The notes under the pieces: model-generated | Seen by the model: the letters and a program-made list of their open reading frames with translations, nothing else | Told to the model about the DNA's origin: nothing | Database searches by the model: none | In this document: piece after piece, positions 56,001 through 64,000 of the stretch | How the letters are laid out: each line of letters begins with the position of its first letter | Position numbering within the stretch: position 1 is the first letter of the stretch | Position numbers and translations under genes: made by a program | NCBI GenBank assembly: GCA_004194705.1 | Contig: SADC01000053.1 | Location: 1-64,000, forward strand | DNA length: 64,000 bases | Source: Ditylenchus dipsaci | Taxonomy: Eukaryota; Nematoda; Chromadorea; Rhabditida; Anguinidae | Direction: 5' to 3'

Positions 56001-59000
56001 GTACATTAAATAGACGCCAAATGGACACTGTGGTTATTTTAGATACCAAATCGTGTTTGTGTAGCCCTTTCCCGAGCTAAGCATGGCCTGTATGTGCTCG
56101 GCAATATCGAATTTTTGTCAGAAAAGTGTGATCTGTGGGCATCCATTCGAGAAAGTGCTGAAAAAGTTAGTTCATTGGGCACTTCATTGCCAGTCAAATG
56201 CCAGCAACATGGCAATGAACAGGTCAGTTCTGATTAATATCTGATTAATATCGATAACTTATATATTAAACTAGCTTTAGGAAATCGAAAAACCCGAAGA
56301 CTTTGACAGAAAATGCCCTGAAGGAGGCTGCAGTCTTGCTTGCCAAGTGCGTATGATCTGTGGACATACCTGTATGAAGCCCTGTCACAGTTATGACCCT
56401 GAGCACAATTCCATGCCCTGCACAAAACCTTGTGCCAGAAAGTGTGCTTCTGAATGGGAACATCCATGCAACAAAAGATGCGATCAGGTTAGTCATAATA
56501 TCATAAAAATCAATTTTTTGCAGAAGATGGTCTATAGTTGAATCTCCATATAAGACCATCCCTCGAGACACCAGTGCTATATTCAGGGCAACATCTGTCT
56601 CAAGATTGCAAGAGTTTTAGTACCAATAATTGACATTATCAATTGTATTTTTAAACAAAAGCCGGTACCGAAATCGCACGATTTGTTTTCTGTTTTGCGC
56701 CCTGAATATAGGCATATGGGTGTTATATCTAGGGCATTTTTAAAAAGGTATATCAGTGCGTTGCACTGTTTTTCATTATCGAACATTTTTCCATATGCGT
56801 TCTATGTGGTCCGGCAAAAAAAATTCTGTATAGTTTTTAAAGGGAGGTGGTACACACGGTGGCCCAAAAAAACTTGGAAAATTTTGAAAGTTTTTGCTTT
56901 TGTAACTTTGGTTTGCAACTTATTCCCATTGTTTTTAGGCTAAAATTAAAAACACTCGTCAAAATATGTAAGTCTCCCGTCAAATTTTTAAAACTTCTTG
57001 TTCTCGGTGATTACTTTCCAATTTTTTTTATTTATTTTCGCACCAGCATGTAGCCCTGAATCTCTAGTTTCTAATGGGCTATCAATTGACTGAGAGCAAT
57101 ATTGAAAAGTGGGAGAACAATTATATTTTTTAAAACTACACCTATTTTTCAAAACAAATTGTTCTCCCACTTTTTGATATTGTATTCAGCCAGTTGATAG
57201 TTTATTAGAAACTAGAGATTCAGGGCTATATGCTAGTGCGAAAAAATCAAAAGTTTGAGAAGTAAACACCGAGAACAAGAAGTTTTAAAAATTTGACGGA
57301 AGATTGACATATTTTGACGGGAGATTTACACATTTTGACGCGAGTTTTCACCCACAGCCTGGTTTTTAAGGCACAACTTTTGTGTTTCGTTTCGAAGAGC
57401 TCCTAAGTAGCTTATTTACTGTCATCGATTTTTCTGGGGAATCGATGAGGCAAAAACTACCTACGCAATTTTTTTCAAATTTATTTTACACATTTTATCA
57501 AATACTTGAAAAAATACATAAAACAAGGGCGATTCAAAGGTGGTCTAAAAACCATGATAACCGTATTATGGTTTTTCGGGATCTTCAGGGAGCTCAGTCT
57601 CCATAATTTTTAAAGATATCTGAAAAAAGGGCCAGTAATTCTTTATATAGCTTCGAGGTTCCATACAATAATCTGCCAAAAAATCTCTCAATGAGGTCTT
57701 TAAAAAAAACACTTATGAAGGTTTCCCACAAAGCCCGGTTAGCCACCCCCCCTTGGATACGTGCCTGGTCATCAATGTCAGTTTTAACCAGGAAAAAGTT
57801 AAAATAGGGTTGCTTAACAAAAATTTGCTACGAGCGGTATGCCTTTTAAATAATTTACTTCTTTTTGTCAGCGGACCTAATAAAATTGCATCGGTTTTTT
57901 TATCAAGACTCATCTGTATTAGTACAAAAATACTTGGGAACTCAAGCATATTAGAAATTTCGTATAACGGCTACCAAATTTTCTATTCAGAAATGTGGAG
58001 ACTGCAAAATTCTCGTTCCAAAACATCTGCTATGTGGTCACAGCAAAGAAGACTTTTGTCATCTTGCCATCGACCAGGTCAAATGCATCATGGCTTGCCC
58101 GAAACAACTGCCATGTGGACATGCCTGCAGCAAGCTTTGTAGCATTCCTTGCACCACGAAATGCCAAGTATCTGTCACCCGCAGACTGCCTTGCGGTCAT
58201 CAAGCACAGATGAAATGTTGGGAAGACCCAGTGCTCTTCAAATGCCGAACTTTAGTTAACAAGGCCTGGCCCATTTGTGGCCATTTAGCAGAGACTGTAT
58301 GCTCCACAGACCCTGATTCAGTGGCTTGCCCCCAGCCTTGTGCCACCCATTGCCTGAATGTGGACATCTGTGCACAGGTACTTGTGGGACTTGTCGCAAT
58401 GGACGCATCCATGTGGTGTGCAGCAAAGATTGCTCCCGAATCCTTGTGTGTGGTCATGCTTGTCAGTCCAAATGTTCCAAAGTGTGTCCACCCTGCCAGA
58501 AGCCGTGTGAAACAGCCTGTGGTCATAGTAAATGCGGAAAAGTGGATATGGATGATGGCCCGAGAAAGAACAAGAAAATTAGAGACAGTGGCTCAGGAAA
58601 AGGTAGAAAAACAGGTCGCAGGTGTGGAGACCCTTGCCCCGCGTGTGCAGAGCCCTGCTTAAACAGATGTCGGCATAGACAGTGCGACAAGCTATGTGGA
58701 GTACCTTGTGGAGTGTCGCCATGTGTAGAACCCTGTCCTAAAGTGCTGAAGTGCAGTCCTAGGTTGCCGAAGAATATTTTAGGTAATTTTTTCCAACTTT
58801 CAATAAAAATATAGCAAAGGCCGTGTAAAATAGACCAGTCGAATTACCGCTATGCCGTAAAAAAACGCTTATTCACTGCACCCGTACAAACCCATAAATA
58901 ACCCCTTCTTGGAGGTTATTTATGGGTTGACTTTTAGGCCTAGGCTTTGGTAGGCCAGCGCCCGTTAGATTTTGAAAATTTTGAAAAGAGGTGTTATGGC

Positions 59001-61833
59001 CATCCAGATTATATGTATTTATAATTTTCTTAGTAAAAAAATTGAATTGTATTTTTTTCCTTCCTGGAAAACATTTACTTCATTTTGGGTGCAGCCTGCA
59101 AATGTGTAAATTTTCCAAAACTAACTTAGTCACCGACTTTTTAGTCCAAATGTTTAGGGCCAGTTGAACAACCACATTACTGCATCAGTGTTTGCGGAGA
59201 GGAATGCATTCAGCTTTGCAAAATTTGCGAGCCTGAAAAATTCAAAGAGGTCCAAGAGGTTTTGTTTGGAACCGAAGAAGACGAAGATGCTTGCTTTGTC
59301 CAGCTCAAAGACTGCAAACACATCATCGAAGTTTCGGTAACCAGTTAGAAATAAATTACAAAAAATAGTAAACAACATTTAGGGTCTTGATCATTGGGTC
59401 AAAGAAAGATGAATCCACAGGTAGAACAGCTAGATGGGGAAGCAGGAAATCCAACTAACAGTTCCGCTACTGAAATCATAACAATCGACTGCCCAAATGC
59501 AAAACAACCATTCGACGGTCCAGCCGCTACATTAGCGCCTTGAGCAAAAGAGCACTGGATATTGAAAAGGCAATATTTTTTCTGAAACAATGTGGAAATA
59601 AATCTCGAATTTAGGTCAAAAATCACATGAGAGGGCGGGAAAAGCCCAGTTGGAAGCTGAATGGAAAGAACTTTTGAGTGAAGTCAACCAAAAGTTTGAT
59701 GATATTCAAGAAACTGCCAAGTTGTTTAGTTATTAGTGCTTTTAATAACTTAAAGAACTTTTTTTCTAGATTGTCAAAATATCCTGAGAAAGGCCTAAAA
59801 GCTTCAAAACTGTACAGAAAAGTGCAAGAATCCTTCACCAATTCCAAAATTTCCAACGTGACAGTGACATATATTTCAACTGCCAAGAATATCTACCGGT
59901 ATTTTTAGACTCATTATTTTTAAAAAATCACGCCTTTTCATTGACATTGCAACATTTATGATTTCGAATGCGCGTTTTGAAGGCTATACTAAATCAGTTT
60001 TTTTTGTTTATTCACGGTTATCGCAAAGTAAAAAACACTAATAAAAACAAAAATAAATGAACTGGAGCAATATATCGCTAATAATTTACGAAAAAAATTT
60101 AGTGTGACCAAGGAGCTGGCTAAACAATGGAAAAGTCTTCACCTACTGCATTTTCATTCCATCAGTTCAGATGACACTGGCGGGTCGTCTATGGGATTGT
60201 TGGGGTAAGTTCTCCGAAAAAATGGCTATTTATTTCAAAATTTCAGTTTTTACTGTTTTACGTTTCTGCACTATAAAAAACAAAGCCATCTGGGAAATAA
60301 ACTCTTGGAGTTACCGTATTCACTATAATAAACAACACGCACAACCCCCAAACGTGTCTATGGCATTGTGTTTTGACCACAATAAAGACTTCTGTCAAAA
60401 AAGTATAACTAATCTCGCAGCCCATCTAATGACTATGAAATAGGTAATAAGTTGCTTGGGAGGAGTTTTCAAAAAATGGGTCAAAAGCACAATACCAAGA
60501 ATACGATTTTGAATCAAGGGGGCGTTTATTAGAGCAAATACGGTGCACTATATCGAGGTTCCACTCTATTGTTTCTCATGCCCTTTTTTGTAACTTCAAT
60601 TTTATGAAATTGTTATACAGGGGCTTATAATTCCCGTGGATATAATCTTGTCCGCTGTGTCTGCAGAGCCGTAGCCAAAAAAATCAGACGGGGGCTAAAG
60701 CCCCTCCACCCCTGAGAGGTCATTTTCCTTACACCGTTTTAGTGTTTGGTGTGTTTTTAATTAACAATGTTTTTAAAAAACCTGACGGAGGGCTATAGCT
60801 CTCTCACCCCCTTCCCCTCCTGCCTACGCCCATGTGTGTCTGTGAAATCGTTGGCTAGAAAAAATTGGTGTTTCACCGGCGTGCAGACCCCGACAAATTT
60901 TTCTAAAATTTTGGTGTTTTTCTGTTTCCCCCGCGCACATCACGATTTGGAATACACCTGGTCCACTGTGTGCACCAAATCAAGAGTTGATTGCTATTAA
61001 AATAATGTACATTTAGAAGGGTTTTTGCTGGTTCAAGAAATACTTCCTCCTTCACTTCTTTGAAAGCTATTTTGTGTAAATACAAAATAAAAGGCTTACA
61101 AGAATCTTTGATGGATGAATTGTTGTATTTACTGGACAGAATTGCAAGTCAGCAGATTAGCTCTATTTCTGAAACCATGCTTGAGCAGCTCACAAACGAA
61201 CTGGCTAGATATGAATTTATTGTGAATGTGAGTCATCTCGATCACAATTTTTTTTTTATTTTATTGCTCTACATTTCAGTTTTACAAGTACCTTTCCAAA
61301 CTGATCGGACAAGCCAAACAGTTAGATGACCAAAGTCGTGCATTTCTACAAACACTTTTGGCCGATTTAAATGGCAACAAAGAGTTTTTGGGCGATCATG
61401 AAGGTCTATTCACTTCAATTTTTCTCACTTTTAGTACCAAACACAAAACTTTTAGCACATCTGAAATCCATTTTCCAAAGGTTGGTAAATCACCTAAAAG
61501 TAGATGGACTAGACATAAGCGACTCTGAACGTATTTCCATTGTGAAAGCACTGAGTGGCCATGTGACAAAGTGGTACGAGTGCGGCAAAGGTAATACACA
61601 AATTGAGCCAAAATTTATTTGTGACTGGCATTAACTTATTGAGCAATTTAGGTCATATCTACGGTATTGGAGAGTGTGGCATGGCTATGGTGCAATCTCA
61701 ATGTCCAGAATGTGGTGAACTAGTTGGTGGAAGCTCCCATACTTTGGTTAGCACTAGTCGAAGCACCGATCTGATGACCCGAGGAATTATCCAACCACCA
61801 TTACCAAACCCTTTTGTCGTTCGCTACCATTAG
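44010..61833 (+). CDS. ZNFX1: ZNFX1-type NFX1 zinc-finger helicase
   Basis: ZNFX1 is an SF1 RNA helicase acting in antiviral sensing in vertebrates and small-RNA inheritance in nematodes. Exons: about 44010-44225, 44657-45006, 45472-45879 (helical N-terminal region, e.g. [20 protein letters not shown]), 50736-51134 ([34 protein letters not shown]), 51373-51618, 51666-51794, 52226-52400 (Walker A GPPGTGKT), 52447-52633 ([16 protein letters not shown]), 52686-52907, 52961-53232, 53509-53750 (acidic), 53802-54068, 55021-55371 ([21 protein letters not shown]), 55403-55585, 55802-55987 ([17 protein letters not shown]), 56043-56222 ([17 protein letters not shown]), 56281-56487, 57991-58782 (NFX1-type Cys-rich fingers), 59158-59336, 59383-59569, 59615-59720, 59770-59898, 60103-60204, 61017-61227, 61280-61403, 61435-61590, 61652-61833 (RZ-type finger, [16 protein letters not shown]). 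The start codon is unresolved. The phase-0 join 45879/50736 across a 4.9-kb intron is inferred. Single missing bases near 58349, 59411, 59495 and 59620 break the frame. Confidence 0.9.
44264..44470. mobile_element. hAT-type MITE (copy 3) in ZNFX1 intron
   Basis: About 207 bases flanked by ATTAATCC (44256-44263, 44471-44478). It is inverted relative to the copies at 29491 and 39478, with diverged ends (CTAGGTTCGTCACGAAAA left). Shares TTTCGAAAAAGGACATTTGG and AAGATTTTGACTGAAACTTC. Confidence 0.8.
45955..46125. repeat. Short inverted repeat in ZNFX1 intron
   Basis: GGTACTTGTTCGGCTGGTGG (45960-45979) is inverted at 46095-46115 as TACCAGCCGAACAAGTACC. The second arm follows TTTCACAG and reads open for about 20 codons to a TAA at 46156-46158, mimicking a terminal exon. 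Because it is part of the repeat, I do not count it as ZNFX1 coding sequence. Confidence 0.5.
46165..46590. mobile_element. pogo/Tigger-like MITE in ZNFX1 intron
   Basis: Flanked by TA. The termini are CAGTCAACTCTCGATATAGT and ACTATATCGAGAGTTGACTG. The arms share AAAAGTTCGTTCCCGCCTTG with the copy at 34892-35672. A nearly perfect palindrome. Confidence 0.87.
46611..46761. mobile_element. Small palindromic MULE-like relative beside the MULE
   Basis: The ends GGGCAGGAGCAGCCTGTGCC and GCACAGGCTGCTCCTGCCC are inverted, with internal words CAAATTGTGCC close to the CAAATTGCGCC of the neighbouring MULE. The sequence AAGGGC occurs just left of it, between it and the MULE, and right of the MULE. About 150 bases, non-coding. 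Confidence 0.7.
46771..50149 (-). mobile_element. Mutator-like element (MULE) with CAAATTGCGCC word-array ends
   Basis: Ends GGGCAGCGACATATTGCGCC and GGCGCAATATGTCGCTGCCC are exact complements, flanked by AAGGGCT on both sides (46764-46770, 50150-50156). The left end is an array of about 45-50 words (CAAATTGCGCC plus a 2-7-base linker such as GCCG, GAATT, ATAT or ACCG) up to 47490. The right end has about 16 words in the opposite orientation (49912-50140). Long frames over the arrays are artefacts of the words. The interior carries a minus-strand FLYWCH-MULE transposase gene. The element sits antisense in a ZNFX1 intron. Confidence 0.9.
48216..49824 (-). CDS. MULE transposase with N-terminal FLYWCH zinc finger
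   Basis: A cut-and-paste DDE transposase. The first exon (49824 down to about 49643) holds the FLYWCH finger: [35 protein letters not shown] and HHGH (Cys-Cys-His-His). An intron leads to [19 protein letters not shown] and LPAMDTLR-type linker sequence, then [18 protein letters not shown] | [20 protein letters not shown] (first catalytic Asp in MDGTF). It continues [58 protein letters not shown] and the last exon 48460-48216 with [20 protein letters not shown] and stop. Introns lie near 49085-49145, 48800-48860 and 48461-48490. A missing base near 48670 and imperfect junctions mean activity is uncertain. Similar FLYWCH-MULEs are known in invertebrates. Confidence 0.87.
50259..50491. mobile_element. 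TTAA-flanked MITE in ZNFX1 intron
   Basis: TTAA on both sides. The termini are AGGGGCATACCAGCGCGTTT and GTGTAACACGCTGTTATGCCCCT. Same family as 4561-4698. Confidence 0.8.
51165..51323. mobile_element. CCGTATTT-family MITE in ZNFX1 intron
   Basis: TA on both sides. The termini are CCGTATTTCCCCTAATTTAG and CTAAATTAGAGGAAATACGG. The arm word is AATTTAGCCCC / GGGGCTAAATT. It makes up most of the intron between 51134 and 51373. A more decayed relative is at 51930-52135 in a nearby intron. Confidence 0.85.
54213..54743. mobile_element. TTAA-flanked MITE in ZNFX1 intron
   Basis: TTAA on both sides. The termini are AGGGGCATGCCCACGCTAAT and ATTAGCGTGGGCATGCCCCT. The inner arms include CATTCAGTCAGTTAATAGCT both ways. 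531 bases, non-coding. Confidence 0.85.
54966..54996. repeat. ATTT microsatellite
   Basis: Seven perfect or near-perfect copies of TATT in a ZNFX1 intron, just upstream of the 55021 acceptor. Confidence 0.85.
56950..57350. repeat. Foldback element in ZNFX1 intron
   Basis: Arms CTTCTTGTTCTCGGTG ... GAATCTCTAGTTTCTAATGG and GAAACTAGAGATTCAGGGCT ... CACCGAGAACAAGAAG, with an inner pair AAAAGTGGGAGAACAATTAT. The outer word TTTGACGGGAG repeats at the right. It lies in the 1.5-kb intron between 56487 and 57991. Confidence 0.65.
60515..60580. repeat. MITE relics in ZNFX1 intron
   Basis: GCGTTTATTAGAGCAAATAC (CCGTATTT-family right end) is followed by CACTATATCGAGGTTCCACT (pogo-like right end). Both left ends are gone. 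Confidence 0.5.
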
Positions 61834-61877
61834 AACATCATTCAATGCAATTGCCAATTTATTGTGTGTGAATTTTC

Positions 61878-61883
61878 AATAAA
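61878..61883 (+). terminator. ZNFX1 polyadenylation signal
   Basis: AATAAA 45 bases after the ZNFX1 stop codon. Confidence 0.7.
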
Positions 61884-61978
61884 GAACTTAGTCATAAGTT
61901 TTTCAAAGTAGTTTTTATTAAACTTTATGTACGGGGTGTTTTGATTTCGCAGTCTTTTAGTTTCGATTGTATGCTAAA

Positions 61979-62161
61979 ATGAGTAGATTTTCTCCTGCGC
62001 TCGACTATCCATTGTGGTGTAACTCGGACCCCCGGTATCAGCAAACGTTTAAGAAATTTCCTAGTGTTTTCCAGGAGATTGACCGCATTAATTTTTCGCG
62101 ACGAATATCTTTTGCAGTACTTGCAGGAGACTCGCTAGAGTTCTCGCATTGCTTCGCCTAT
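61979..62161 (+). CDS. Possible first exon of an unidentified gene
   Basis: The frame starts MSRFSPALDYPLWCNSDPRY and continues QQTFKKFPSVFQEIDRIN, after TTTTAG at 61957-61960. A donor-like G|GTTTGC follows at 62162. The composition is protein-like, but I recognise no family, and the boundary and link to the next exon are uncertain. Confidence 0.35.
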
Positions 62162-62322
62162 GGTTTGCAATTTTTAGTAGTTATTAAAAAGGTTATAGGA
62201 AAATGGGCTTTGATGTTGCTTCTGTAGAGTTTGCTAAGGATCAGCACCCCTCTTATTTTTTAATTCCATTTACGAAAAGGAGGTTAAAAAGAAGTTTTGT
62301 TAGAAATAAAAAAGGCTGGATA

Positions 62323-62567
62323 CCGTATATTCTCTATTAATCCCCCACGGGGGATTATTTTTCAACTCCTAGAAAATCGGAAAAATTTGAGGTCAATTTT
62401 GAGATTTTTGGGCAGTCGACCAAAATCTAAATGCTGGAATCAGGAGAGCTCATGCTAACTAAAAAAACGCAAAAAACAGATTTGTAAAATGTTTTTTCTA
62501 GGCTGAGATATCAGGTCCCTAGGGTGGGGGATTATTAGAGAGTGGGGAGTCAATAGAGAATATACGG
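62323..62567. mobile_element. TA-flanked foldback MITE (CCGTATTT family)
   Basis: The termini are CCGTATATTCTCTATTAATC and GTCAATAGAGAATATACGG, flanked by TA. The arm word is AATCCCCCAC / GGGGGATTATT. Its core is in the opposite orientation to the copy at 40286. Confidence 0.82.
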
Positions 62568-63098
62568 TAATTATAGAACAAACCAATAATATGGACAACA
62601 AAATCAAAAAAGTGAAATGGCTTACTATGGTGTTCTTTTCGGATATTTATGGTGTCCTGCAGAAAGACAAGAGTGAAAGCAAAGCCATAAAAGACATATT
62701 TTCTGATTTTCTTTACAAAATAACCGGTTTTCTTCTATGCTCCTACATGTGCTCTGCCTCCCACTTAAAGGGCTGAAACAGCCCAGGTGGAAGCATTCCT
62801 AGTGGAATCAGTGTGTAAAAGACAGGTAGAGAAAGCGAATTTACGTAATTTTCATCACTGCTTGCCCCTAAAGAGGGCATCAGGTGGCTGTTGGCTGTTG
62901 TCTTCTCCCCGCGCATTTGGAACCACGCTTTTGTTAGAGGGTTGTTTGGAATGATTTTTAGAGAGCCATCTTCTTGAGAATGTCAACAAGGCTACAATAA
63001 GTGGTTTTTTACAAACTCTTGGCCATCCACCACCCATAATGGGCTCCAGGTTCCTACTTTTGGATTTTCTAATACCTTTGTTTTTATTGGAATTTCAG

Positions 63099-63316
63099 AT
63101 CTCAGCAACCAGTGCTACTTAATTCTCGAGATACATTTGAGCTGTATGAGAAACGCTCCAACTCACCACTGCACCAGTCTTCAGGCATAAATAATGGATA
63201 TAATAGACAACAGATGGGCTATATTCAGGAACCACCAGGTGGGACTAGAGAAGAGCGTTATATGGTAGACGCCAATACTGCTTACCCAATATTTTCAGTC
63301 AATGAGAAGAAAAAAT
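63099..63316 (+). CDS. Internal exon of an unidentified gene running off the right end
   Basis: A clean exon between TTTCAG (acceptor) and GTAAGT (donor), phase 2 in and phase 1 out, open throughout. It encodes a polar, probably disordered segment: NSRDTFELYEKRSNSPLHQS, then GYNRQQMGYIQEPPGGTR and AYPIFSVNEKKK. No family recognised. Upstream exons may include 61979-62161. Confidence 0.5.
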
Positions 63317-63403
63317 GTAAGTTTTCAGGTTTAAATTCTTTGTAGTCCATGAAAATTTCCTTATTTACTGATATTGGGATCGCATTGACACTGTATTTTT
63401 TTG

Positions 63404-63640
63404 ACTGACCTACGACCGGGTACACATTATGACCGGGTACAACGACCGGGTACACTTTTTTGTAAAAGTTTAAAAAAAGTATGGTTAAACCACACGTTTG
63501 AGTCCGTCCCAACGGGCGCTGACCTACTCTTGCCTAAGCCTAAGTGCGCAAAATAATAGAAAAATCGAAAAAAATTTTAAAAAATTAACAGTGGGGACCA
63601 AGGCGAAATTTGGCACTGTACCCGGTCGTTGTACTCGGTC
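63404..63640. repeat. Foldback with ACGACCGGGTACA words
   Basis: TACGACCGGGTACACATTAT, ATGACCGGGTACAACGACCG at the left; GTACCCGGTCGTTGTACTCG at the right. The outermost arms are short and no target duplication is clear. Confidence 0.6.
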
Positions 63641-64000
63641 GTTGGTATACCATTTTTTTTTAATAGAAAATATATTGATGGTCTTTTTATTGATGCGTTT
63701 TCGTTTTATCGTTTTATTGATGGTCTTTTTGACACCACCATATTTTACTGTCATTTATATTCTTGTTTTTTTTTCCTTTTTTTGTACTTCGAGAAACATG
63801 ATTGGACCCGTCCTAACACACGCTGGTCCACCATTGCCTAACCTAAAGAAAGTAATTATTTGGTACATCTTTTATGGAATTCCGGATAAAGGATAAGAAA
63901 TACTTACTAAAAATAATTGAAAAGACCAGACCATCAGGCACTTTGCCGTAAATACATTAATAATCTGAACCCGGCTCTAGTAAACAATACGTTTCCATTT
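63641..64000. other. Gene-free end of window
   Basis: T-rich words of the type TTTTATTGATGGTC at 63660-63730; nothing else is supported. Confidence 0.4.

Noticed and set aside
58200..58526. Minus-strand frame over the ZNFX1 zinc fingers
   Set aside because: Shadow of the conserved plus-strand Cys-rich coding sequence.
6276..63640. Repeated words considered as CRISPR arrays or satellites
   Set aside because: Word lengths and linkers vary, there are no constant-length unique spacers, arrays occur in inverted pairs at transposon ends, and the genes are eukaryotic.
1..64000. tRNA, rRNA, snRNA or spliced-leader RNA genes
   Set aside because: I looked for cloverleaf boxes and known snRNA or SL motifs by eye and found none; a covariance-model scan would settle it.

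Overview
This window is nuclear DNA from an invertebrate animal. The genes are split into many exons by short introns (mostly 40-160 bases) with strong TTTCAG/TTTTAG acceptors, a nematode-like style, although no taxon can be fixed from the sequence alone. The DNA is AT-rich and crowded with DNA transposons, many of them foldback or palindromic.

Host genes, left to right: the 3' part of a CLN3 (battenin) gene at 3.6-4.3 kb (+); an importin-alpha gene at 21.9-23.8 kb (-), head to head with an exportin-1/CRM1 gene at 24.3-29.05 kb (+); a ZNFX1-type helicase/zinc-finger gene at about 44-61.8 kb (+); and exon(s) of an unidentified gene running off the right end. A small three-exon reading frame at 14.5-14.9 kb sits inside an inverted repeat and may be a captured or rearranged gene.

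The rest is mostly mobile DNA: two Mutator-like (MULE) elements, a duplicated PIF/Harbinger-like element, a Tc1/mariner copy inside a hAT, several hAT foldbacks with intact 8-bp target duplications, TA-flanked pogo-like and CCGTATTT-type MITEs, and TTAA-flanked MITEs. One MULE lies antisense inside a 4.9-kb intron of ZNFX1. The most striking pattern is that the terminal inverted repeats of unrelated superfamilies (MULE, hAT, PIF) are built from short degenerate words repeated many times, with a different word in each element. Elements are often nested, so relative insertion order can be read.

Several well-conserved exons (ZNFX1, XPO1) and the transposase genes are broken by single missing bases. 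The two copies of a 2.4-kb duplication at the left end also differ largely by small, often homopolymer, indels. This looks more like residual assembly error than gene decay in the host genes, and it limits exact reading-frame claims.
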